Below are positions 1-5,356 of a stretch of 6,364 bases of DNA, piece by piece. This DNA comes from Alphaproteobacteria bacterium (GTDB lineage Bacteria; Pseudomonadota; Alphaproteobacteria; UBA11222). Each line of letters begins with the position of its first letter. The first letter of the stretch is position 1. The notes under the pieces were generated by a model. The model saw nothing but the letters and a program-made list of their open reading frames with translations. It was not told where the DNA came from and ran no database searches. The stretch spans positions 1 to 6,364 of the forward strand of contig DMKG01000107.1 of NCBI GenBank assembly GCA_003454415.1, in the 5' to 3' direction. A program made the translations under genes and the position numbers.

Positions 1-1
1 A

Positions 2-1159
2 TTACGGGCATCATCACATATAACCGCGCTTGATCAGCCCTCGGATCGTGTCGAAGGTCTACTTGCGGGCGCCGACGATTTCATCAGCAAACCCATAAAA
101 AATAATCCACTTTTTCCAAGGGTGCGCAGCCTGATCCGGCTAAAGATGATGACCGATGAATTGCGCGCCCGCGAGGTCACCGGCAAAAATCTGGGACTGA
201 TTGATCAGCCAGAATGGGACGAGGGAAAACAGCTCTTCGGGCGGATCCTCATTGTGGATGATCAAACGCGCTCAAGCGCACGCATCTGCTCTATTCTTTC
301 GGAAGCTGGCCACAGTCCAAAAGCCGAATCGGATTGCGCACAGGCGTTACGCCTGGCTAAAGAAGGCGATTTCGACCTGATGATCATAAGTCTGACGATG
401 CGCAATTATGATGGGCTGCGGCTGTGCTCTCAATTCCGCACGATGGATGAAACGCGGACCGTGCCGCTCCTGATCATTGTAGAGGACACAGAAGACAGCC
501 GCCTTGCGCGCGGCCTGGATATGGGGGTGAACGACTATCTTGTGCGCCCAATTGAAAACAACGAGTTGATAGCCCGGGTGCGCACCCAGCTCCGATGGCG
601 GAGTTATGAGGAAAGACTAAGGCAAAATCTGCATTTAAGCCTGCAAATGGCGGTCACCGATGGATTGACCGGGTTGTACAACCGGCGCTACATGGAAACC
701 CATCTGCAGATACTCATGGACAGGGCGAAGCGGGATAACCGCCCGCTCTCCCTGCTGATGATAGATATAGATTACTTCAAGAACATCAATGACATGTACG
801 GGCATGACGTTGGAGACAAAATTCTGCAGCAGTTCGCGCAGGGAATTTCCCGCAACATCCGCGGCATCGACCTGGCCTGCAGGTTTGGCGGCGAGGAGTT
901 TGTGGTGATCATGCCGGAGACCGACATGGCGATTGCCTCGCTGGTGGCTGAACGTATTCGTCAGTTCACGGAAACGCACGCGTTTGATGCAGGAAGCGGG
1001 TCATCGGAGGCGACGCCCATTGCAATGACGGCAAGTATAGGCGTAACCAGCCTCATCGGGGGTGATGATACTCCCGCCCTCATGCTGAAAAGGGCTGATA
1101 TGGCGTTATACCGGGCAAAGAGCGATGGCCGCAACCGCGTGAGCGAAGATGTCGGTTAG
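2..1159 (+). CDS. pleD: PleD-type response regulator diguanylate cyclase, 3' part (5' end outside window)
   Basis: Condenses two GTP into cyclic di-GMP, the second messenger that in alphaproteobacteria controls the swarmer-to-stalked or motile-to-sessile switch. The frame is open from base 2, and about 70 N-terminal residues are missing compared with Caulobacter PleD (about 454 residues). Visible in order: the end of receiver 1 (ITALD at 20-34, GADDF at 68-82, the KP pair at 89-94); receiver 2 (242-601), where the phospho-acceptor Asp is Ser (389-391) and the usual Lys before Pro is Arg, so it is an unphosphorylated adaptor as in known PleD; then GGDEF (about 635-1150) with the metal-binding segment MIDIDYFK (758-781) and active site GGEEF (887-901). 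The c-di-GMP inhibitory site RxxD is intact as RGID (860-871), implying product feedback. A GTG at 122 could pass for a start, but PleD-like sequence continues upstream of it. The first six codons do not fit the expected beta strand, suggesting a frame break near 16-20. Confidence 0.93.
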   Translation, partial: LRASSHITALDQPSDRVEGLLAGADDFISKPIKNNPLFPRVRSLIRLKMMTDELRAREVTGKNLGLIDQPEWDEGKQLFGRILIVDDQTRSSARICSILSEAGHSPKAESDCAQALRLAKEGDFDLMIISLTMRNYDGLRLCSQFRTMDETRTVPLLIIVEDTEDSRLARGLDMGVNDYLVRPIENNELIARVRTQLRWRSYEERLRQNLHLSLQMAVTDGLTGLYNRRYMETHLQILMDRAKRDNRPLSLLMIDIDYFKNINDMYGHDVGDKILQQFAQGISRNIRGIDLACRFGGEEFVVIMPETDMAIASLVAERIRQFTETHAFDAGSGSSEATPIAMTASIGVTSLIGGDDTPALMLKRADMALYRAKSDGRNRVSEDVG

Positions 1160-1233
1160 GTCAGTATTCCCTTTTCCCCGTCATGAACGAAAAGTTCCCG
1201 GCCGGTTCAAATCCTCCACTGCACTGGTAATAG

Positions 1234-1253
1234 AGGCTTGAAAGCCTTCTTTC
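1234..1253 (+). terminator. Weak terminator-like hairpin after pleD
   Basis: AGGCT (1234-1238) and AGCCT (1243-1247) form a 5-bp stem around a TGAA loop, followed by the T-rich run TTCTTT. It lies 74 bases past the pleD stop, inside the 139-base gap between the convergent pleD and the leftward gene ending at 1299. The stem is short and the T tract is interrupted, so termination here is a guess. Nothing else is evident in the gap. Confidence 0.35.
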
Positions 1254-1298
1254 GATGGCGTGTTCGCCGCAGGGGATAAGAACCTAGTAGTCAGGACT

Positions 1299-1640
1299 CT
1301 AGTGATCCGCGCGGTGCAGGATCTTTTTTCCAGCGCCCGTATCATAGGACAGTCCAGCCGGCGTCAATGCGATGGCGTTCGGATAGGAGGACTGCGTCAG
1401 CGCCTTGCGATCCAGCGCCTTCCAGACATTTTCATTATAAAGACCGCTCGCATCCGATGCGTTTACTGCGGCGTCACCGATATGAAAGTGATTGCCGTGG
1501 GCGCTGGGAAAACGGGTAATCCTTATCGCGCCATCGCGCTGGGCCGCGGCGTTTTGCGGATCTTTGGCCAATTCCTGCAGCAGGGTAAGGGTTTTCAACT
1601 GGAGGACGTTGAGTTTAAGCGGGTTCTCTTTAGGCGGCAT
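1299..1640 (-). CDS. Conserved-looking small protein with winged-helix-like C-terminal half, function unknown
   Basis: A 113-residue protein if started at the ATG complementary to 1638-1640. It reads as a real protein: a Leu-rich helix (LQLKTLTLLQELA, residues 13-25), then a His-rich stretch (AHGNHFHIGD, 47-56), then NENVWKALDRKAL (69-81), and a turn and strand with LTPAGLSYDTG (92-102), ending in ILHRADH. The pattern of a helix, a basic 'kaL.rk.L' segment and 'LTpaGl' resembles the recognition helix and wing of winged-helix DNA-binding proteins. That is inference; I recall similar hypothetical proteins in alphaproteobacteria but cannot name a family. The frame stays open upstream to a TTG at 1694, which would add 18 residues (MRRYVKRHRLPSKSSELA). 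I prefer the ATG because the conserved-looking part starts just after it, although the only ribosome-site match is a short GGA about 7 bases upstream. It is convergent with pleD and divergent from the gene at 1786. No signal peptide or membrane segment is seen. Confidence 0.78.
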   Translation of the reverse strand: MPPKENPLKLNVLQLKTLTLLQELAKDPQNAAAQRDGAIRITRFPSAHGNHFHIGDAAVNASDASGLYNENVWKALDRKALTQSSYPNAIALTPAGLSYDTGAGKKILHRADH

Positions 1641-1750
1641 GGCGAGTTCCGAGGATTTGCTGGGAAGTCTGTGGCGTTTTACGTACCTTCTCAAGATCGA
1701 ATAGGCAAGGGGCTGATTTTTTCATTCCGCTGCCGTGACTGACATGGCAT

Positions 1751-1758
1751 TCTATAGA
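1751..1758. promoter_or_regulatory. Palindromic TCTATAGA in divergent gap, possible -10 element
   Basis: The 145-base gap between the leftward gene (start 1640) and the rightward gene (start 1786) contains the perfect palindrome TCTATAGA. Read on either strand it includes TATAGA, a passable -10 box, so it could serve both divergent genes. No good -35 match sits 16-18 bases away on either strand. This is only a weak suggestion, and no other regulatory signal is evident in the gap. Confidence 0.2.
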
Positions 1759-1773
1759 CAAATGAATGAGCAA

Positions 1774-1778
1774 AAGGA
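1774..1778 (+). promoter_or_regulatory. Ribosome binding site fixing the start at 1786
   Basis: AAGGA lies 7 bases before the ATG at 1786. The frame is open further upstream, with possible starts at 1735 (GTG), 1744 and 1762, but none has a comparable site, and the residues they would add do not look like part of the domain. Confidence 0.8.
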
Positions 1779-1785
1779 AACCCCC

Positions 1786-2343
1786 ATGCGCCTGTCAGAG
1801 CCACGCGTCACTCCGCTTCCGGAAACAGAGTTAACCACTGAGCAGCAGGCGCTGATCGCGCCCATGAAACAGCGCTACGGGTTTGTTTTCAACGTATTGA
1901 AAACACTGATGCGGAACATGAAACTTCTCAATGCCTGGAATGGGTTCGCCGGCCATATCATGGGGACGTCCTCGCTTTCTCCGCGACATCGCGAAATGCT
2001 GATCATGCGGGTAGGCTGGCTGACCCAATCGGAATATGAATGGGGCCAGCATGTGCTGATGAGCGCCCCTGCGGGGCTCACCCATGAGGATCATCTGCGG
2101 ATCAAGGAGGGGCCAAAGGCGGCGGGCTGGAATGAACTGGAAGGCGCTTTGCTGCAGGCGGCCGATGAATTGCTCGATGATACGATTATCGAGGACAGAA
2201 CCTGGGAAATTCTTTGCAGGCATCTCAGCACGGAGCAGATCATGGACGCCGTGTTCACCATCGGCCAATACAATATGCTGGCGATGGCGCTGAATACTTT
2301 GGGCGTGCAGCGTGAAGAAGGGGTGCCAGGTTTTCCAAAATAA
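1786..2343 (+). CDS. Carboxymuconolactone decarboxylase family protein (AhpD-like fold, no CxxC)
   Basis: A 185-residue all-helical protein. The core signature covers residues about 64-108: the helix RHREMLIMRVGWLT, then the YEWGQHV segment (84-90) and the APAGLTHEDHLRI turn, the conserved Glu/Trp/His pattern of the carboxymuconolactone decarboxylase-like family. A second helical unit (117-170) includes LLQAADELLDD and QIMDAVFTIGQYNMLAMALN. The family includes gamma-carboxymuconolactone decarboxylase of aromatic catabolism and the AhpD peroxidase partner. AhpD needs a CxxC pair; here the only Cys is residue 144, outside the active-site region, so a thiol peroxidase role is unlikely. The substrate is unknown and no other aromatic-degradation gene is nearby. 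It appears monocistronic: a divergent neighbour upstream and a strong terminator just downstream. The start is set by AAGGA 7 bases before the ATG. No export signal is seen, so it is probably cytoplasmic. Confidence 0.88.
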   Translation: MRLSEPRVTPLPETELTTEQQALIAPMKQRYGFVFNVLKTLMRNMKLLNAWNGFAGHIMGTSSLSPRHREMLIMRVGWLTQSEYEWGQHVLMSAPAGLTHEDHLRIKEGPKAAGWNELEGALLQAADELLDDTIIEDRTWEILCRHLSTEQIMDAVFTIGQYNMLAMALNTLGVQREEGVPGFPK

Positions 2344-2358
2344 ACCGGCTTCCGGTTT
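2342..2358 (+). repeat. Hairpin overlapping the stop codon
   Basis: AAACCGG and CCGGTTT form a perfect 7-bp stem with a CTT loop. The left arm begins inside the TAA stop of the preceding gene. The hairpin lies 11 bases before the stronger terminator stem, so the transcript would end in two tandem hairpins. It has no T tract of its own; protection of the 3' end is one possible role. Confidence 0.6.
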
Positions 2359-2369
2359 GCCGGATGGCG

Positions 2370-2403
2370 AAAGGGGCGGCGGGTTTCCTGCCGCCCCTTT
2401 TTT
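2370..2403 (+). terminator. Strong rho-independent terminator
   Basis: AAAGGGGCGGC (2370-2380) pairs perfectly with GCCGCCCCTTT (2390-2400) around a 9-base loop, followed by a T run (2398-2403). It lies 27 bases past the stop of the carboxymuconolactone-decarboxylase-like gene. It would isolate that gene from serC, whose promoter begins 26 bases further on. On the opposite strand the T tract is only the three bases within the stem, so it is mainly a rightward terminator. Confidence 0.92.
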
Positions 2404-2428
2404 ATTGTGCGGCGCAACATCATTCTTC

Positions 2429-2457
2429 TTGACAGTATAGCGCCTGAATTCGTATAT
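2429..2457 (+). promoter_or_regulatory. Sigma70-type promoter of serC-serA
   Basis: A perfect -35 TTGACA (2429-2434) is followed after 17 bases by GTATAT (2452-2457); shifting by one base gives TATATC with an 18-base spacer. The predicted start is near 2464, leaving a leader of about 45 bases before serC. Its place between a strong terminator and serC supports a real promoter. Confidence 0.75.
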
Positions 2458-2470
2458 CCGCGCCGGGCCG

Positions 2471-2488
2471 CTTCCCCCCAACGGGAAG
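2471..2488 (+). repeat. Small hairpin in the serC leader
   Basis: CTTCCC (2471-2476) and GGGAAG (2483-2488) form a 6-bp stem with a CCCAAC loop, followed by TTTT (2489-2492) and then the serC ribosome site. It could be a weak attenuator-like element or simply leader structure. It is too small to match any riboswitch class I know. Confidence 0.35.
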
Positions 2489-2494
2489 TTTTAC

Positions 2495-2500
2495 AGAAGG
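2495..2500 (+). promoter_or_regulatory. Ribosome binding site favouring the serC start at 2510
   Basis: AGAAGG directly abuts the ATG at 2501 with no spacer but sits 9 bases before the in-frame ATG at 2510. The second ATG is therefore the more plausible start. Confidence 0.7.
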
Positions 2501-2509
2501 ATGGCGCCG

Positions 2510-3676
2510 ATGGCCGCCGCTACGACATCACCCAAGCCGGACAGGCGTCCGGCCACCCCATTTTTTTCCTCCGGTCCCTGCGCCAAGCACCCCGGATGGT
2601 CTTACGAAAATCTCAAATCCGCCTGTCTAGGACGTTCGCACCGCTCCAAAGCGGGAAAGGCGAAGCTTGCTGAAGCGATCAACCGCAGCGCAGCCCTGCT
2701 GGGTCTGCCGCCGGATTATCGGCTGGCGATCGTTCCCGCATCAGATACGGGGGCGGTGGAGATGGCGCTGTGGTCGCTGCTGGGCGAACGCGGGGTTGAT
2801 GTGCTGGCCTGGGAATCCTTCGGTTCTGGCTGGGTGCAGGACATCACCAAACAATTGAAGCTGAAAGACGTTCGTGTGTTCGAGGCGGACTATGGATCGC
2901 TTCCTGATCTGAACCAGACGGACATGGGCCGTGACGTAATTTTCACCTGGAATGGAACCACTTCCGGCGTTCGCGTTCCACATGGCGGCTGGATATCCAC
3001 GGATAGGGCAGGATTGACCATTTGCGACGCCACTTCTGCGGTGTTTGCGCAAGATTTGCCCTGGGACAAGCTGGATGTAACCACCTTTTCCTGGCAGAAA
3101 GTGCTGGGTGGTGAAGCGGCGCATGGCATGCTCGCGCTTTCGCCCCGCGCCGTGGCGCGGCTGGAAAACTACACCCCCCCCTGGCCCATGCCGAAACTGT
3201 TCCGGATGACGGGTGGGGGCAGGTTGACTGCGGATCTGTTTCAGGGCGCGACCATCAACACCCCCTCCATGCTGGCGGTCGAGGATTATCTGAGCGCGCT
3301 GAGCTGGGCGGAAAAGATTGGCGGCTTATCCGCGCTGATCGCACGCGCCAACGCCAATCTGGAGGTCCTGAGCGACTGGGTCGCGCGCGCGGCCTGGGTG
3401 GATTTTCTTGCGGAAGATCCAGCCATCCGGTCGAACACTTCCGTATGTCTGAAGATCGTTGATCCATGGTTCACCGGTCTCGACAAGACGGAACAGGCAA
3501 AAGTGTCGAAGCAGATGGCGTCGCTGCTGGAAACGGAGAACGCCGCCTACGATATCGATTCCTACCGCGACGCCCCTCCTGGTCTTCGTATCTGGGCTGG
3601 CTCGACGGTGGAAGCCTCTGATCTCGCGGCTCTGACGCCGTGGCTGGATTGGGCCTGGGCGCAGGCGCGCGGCTGA
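2510..3676 (+). CDS. serC: Phosphoserine aminotransferase (alphaproteobacterial type)
   Basis: Converts 3-phosphohydroxypyruvate and glutamate to O-phosphoserine and 2-oxoglutarate, the second step of serine synthesis; the family can also act in the pyridoxal phosphate pathway. The 388-residue protein shows PNFSSGP-like [13 protein letters not shown] near the start (residues 18-30), a fold-type I PLP enzyme core with [14 protein letters not shown] (75-88), the PLP-contacting Asp in [10 protein letters not shown] (D173), the Schiff-base Lys in [11 protein letters not shown] (K197), and GLRIW (358-362), whose Arg is expected to bind the substrate carboxylate. Length and motifs fit the SerC subtype found in alphaproteobacteria and some archaea rather than the roughly 360-residue E. 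coli type. An ATG at 2501 would add three residues (MAP) but leaves no spacer to the ribosome site. It is the first gene of a likely operon with serA, 21 bases downstream, driven by the promoter at 2429-2457. Confidence 0.96.
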   Translation: MAAATTSPKPDRRPATPFFSSGPCAKHPGWSYENLKSACLGRSHRSKAGKAKLAEAINRSAALLGLPPDYRLAIVPASDTGAVEMALWSLLGERGVDVLAWESFGSGWVQDITKQLKLKDVRVFEADYGSLPDLNQTDMGRDVIFTWNGTTSGVRVPHGGWISTDRAGLTICDATSAVFAQDLPWDKLDVTTFSWQKVLGGEAAHGMLALSPRAVARLENYTPPWPMPKLFRMTGGGRLTADLFQGATINTPSMLAVEDYLSALSWAEKIGGLSALIARANANLEVLSDWVARAAWVDFLAEDPAIRSNTSVCLKIVDPWFTGLDKTEQAKVSKQMASLLETENAAYDIDSYRDAPPGLRIWAGSTVEASDLAALTPWLDWAWAQARG

Positions 3677-3697
3677 ATTCGTGACAGGAGCATCATT

Positions 3698-5275
3698 ATG
3701 CCAAAGGTTCTGATATCCGACGCCATGAGCCCGCGGGCGGCGGAAATTTTCCGTGAACGCGGCGTTGAAGTGGACGTAAAGACGGGACTGAAGCCCGCCG
3801 AACTCCTGGCGATCATTGGCGGCTATGACGGGCTGGCGATTCGTTCTTCCAGCAAGGTGACGGCTGAGGTGATAGCTGCGGGAACCCGGCTGCGGGTGAT
3901 AGGCCGGGCAGGCATAGGCGTGGACAATGTAGATGTGCCCGCCGCCACCCAGCGCGGTATCGTGGTGATGAACACGCCTTTCGGCAACGCCATTACGACG
4001 GCGGAGCACGCCATTGCGCTGATGCTGTCGGCCGCGCGGCAAATTCCAGAAGCGACCCAGTCCACCAAGGCAGGAAAATGGGAAAAGAACCGTTTCATGG
4101 GGGTGGAAGTCACCGGCAAAACCCTCGGCGTGATTGGTTGCGGGAATATCGGCGCCAATGTTGCGGATCGCGCGCGGGGGCTGCGCATGAAAGTACTGGC
4201 CTATGATCCTTTTCTGTCGCCCGAACGCGCGCGGGAACTGGGAGTCGAACGGGTTGAACTGGAGACGCTGTTCAGACGCGCGGATTTCATCTCCCTGCAT
4301 ACGCCCCTGACGGACCAGACCCGGAACATCATAGATGCGGCCGCCATCGCCAAAATGAAAAAGGGCGTCCGGATCATCAATTGCGCGCGTGGCGGTCTGA
4401 TCGTGGAGAAGGATCTGCTGGAAGGATTGAATTCAGGCCAGGTAGCCGCCGCCGCCCTGGATGTGTTCGAGGTCGAACCCGCCACGGACAACCCGTTATT
4501 CAGTCATGAAAACGTCATTGCGACGCCGCATCTGGGGGCGTCAACCACCGAGGCGCAGGAAAATGTCGCGCTTCAGGTAGCGGAGCAGATGGCGGATTTT
4601 CTGATCTCCGGCGCCGTCACCAACGCCCTGAACATGCCGTCCCTAAGCGCAGAAGAAGCCGCCCTGCTGCAGCCTTATATGATTCTTGCTGATCAGCTTG
4701 GGCGTTTTGCAGGTCAGCTCACGGAAACCGGGATTACGGAGGTTGAGATCGAATATGAGGGCGCAGTCGCCGATCTCAATACCCGGGCCCTCACCTCGAC
4801 GGCGCTTTGCGGCCTGCTGACGCCTCTGCTGTCGAATGTCAATATGGTCAACGCCCCCTCTATCGCAAAGGAACGCGGCATCAGGGTTAGTGAAACCAAG
4901 GGCCCGCAGCAGGGCGCGTATCACACCTATATGCGCCTGACAGTTGTCACCGAAAATCAGCGGCGCGGCGTCGCCGGAACGCTCTTCGCCGACCGCAAGC
5001 CGCGCATCATCCAGGTGAAGGGCATAAATATGGAGGCCGAGCTGGGCCGGCATATGCTTTATGTCTCGAATCAGGACAAGCCGGGCTTTATCGGCCGCCT
5101 GGGTACGCTGCTGGGAGAAGCAGGAGTTAATATCGCCACCTTTCATCTGGGCCGGGATTCGGCTGGCGGTAACGCCATTGCCCTGATTGAGATCGATGGG
5201 CCGGTCACTGAGGATGTATTGACGAAAGTGCGAAGCATTCCTCTGGTGGTGCAGGCGAAGGCGCTTAATTTCTGA
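3698..5275 (+). CDS. serA: D-3-phosphoglycerate dehydrogenase, long form with ACT domain
   Basis: Oxidises 3-phosphoglycerate to 3-phosphohydroxypyruvate with NAD, the first committed step of serine synthesis; its product is the substrate of the SerC encoded just upstream. The 525 residues match the long (type 1) enzyme: an N-terminal part of the substrate domain (1-100) with GRAGIGVDNVDVPAA (69-83); a Rossmann NAD domain with GCGNIG (147-152) and Asp170 after the second strand; the catalytic set R231 (in NCARGG), E260 (in FEVEP) and H278 (in TPHLGAS). An intervening ASB-like domain follows (about 320-445). The C-terminal ACT domain (about 452-525) has NQDKPGFIGRLGTLLGEAGV and NIATFHLGRD and is the family's serine-binding regulatory module, so feedback inhibition is likely but not proven. 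AGGAG lies 7 bases before the ATG. The 21-base gap after serC implies one transcript. Confidence 0.97.
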   Translation: MPKVLISDAMSPRAAEIFRERGVEVDVKTGLKPAELLAIIGGYDGLAIRSSSKVTAEVIAAGTRLRVIGRAGIGVDNVDVPAATQRGIVVMNTPFGNAITTAEHAIALMLSAARQIPEATQSTKAGKWEKNRFMGVEVTGKTLGVIGCGNIGANVADRARGLRMKVLAYDPFLSPERARELGVERVELETLFRRADFISLHTPLTDQTRNIIDAAAIAKMKKGVRIINCARGGLIVEKDLLEGLNSGQVAAAALDVFEVEPATDNPLFSHENVIATPHLGASTTEAQENVALQVAEQMADFLISGAVTNALNMPSLSAEEAALLQPYMILADQLGRFAGQLTETGITEVEIEYEGAVADLNTRALTSTALCGLLTPLLSNVNMVNAPSIAKERGIRVSETKGPQQGAYHTYMRLTVVTENQRRGVAGTLFADRKPRIIQVKGINMEAELGRHMLYVSNQDKPGFIGRLGTLLGEAGVNIATFHLGRDSAGGNAIALIEIDGPVTEDVLTKVRSIPLVVQAKALNF

Positions 5276-5293
5276 GGCCGTTTCCTATATGAT
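5265..5293 (+). promoter_or_regulatory. Possible purA promoter overlapping the serA 3' end
   Basis: TATGAT (5288-5293) is a good -10 box and lies 17 bases after TTAATT (5265-5270), a poor -35 with three matches to TTGACA. Transcription would begin near 5300, leaving about 57 bases before purA. purA might instead, or also, be read from the serC promoter. Confidence 0.35.
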
Positions 5294-5303
5294 CGGCCGG
5301 TTT

Positions 5304-5328
5304 GCCGCCCCGGCGCGTCCTGGGCGGC
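5304..5328 (+). repeat. GC-rich hairpin between serA and purA
   Basis: GCCGCCC (5304-5310) and GGGCGGC (5322-5328) form a perfect 7-bp all-GC stem around an 11-base loop. No T run follows, so it does not look like a rho-independent terminator. It would sit in the 5' leader of a purA transcript, or form a structure between serA and purA in a polycistronic message. Confidence 0.5.
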
Positions 5329-5356
5329 GCAGGATTGCGCAGGGTATGAGTGTGGC

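Noticed and set aside
122..1159. GTG at 122 as the start of an independent two-domain cyclase
   Set aside because: The frame stays open to base 2, and PleD-like residues (GADDF, SKPI, LFPRVRSL) continue across this codon, so it is internal.
1160..1298. Possible small RNA or ribosomal protein L33 gene after pleD, as found in some relatives
   Set aside because: No L33-like frame and no tRNA-like fold is present; only a weak hairpin is seen.
1260..1742. Rightward open frame of 160 codons
   Set aside because: It is antisense to the leftward gene at 1299-1640, which has the more protein-like composition and motifs; it has no recognisable domain and overlaps the next gene's upstream region.
1831..2481. 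Leftward open frame of 216 codons
   Set aside because: It is antisense to the carboxymuconolactone-decarboxylase-like gene and runs through its strong terminator and the serC promoter, with no recognisable motif.
2407..2673. Rightward open frame of 88 codons before serC
   Set aside because: It overlaps the serC promoter and 5' end in another frame and has no ribosome site or recognisable domain.
3326..4300. Leftward open frame of 324 codons
   Set aside because: It lies antisense across the serC-serA junction, is rich in Arg, His, Pro and Gly, has no recognisable domain, and is explained as the mirror of GC-rich coding DNA.
5304..5328. GC-rich hairpin as a terminator of serA
   Set aside because: No T tract follows the stem on the rightward strand.
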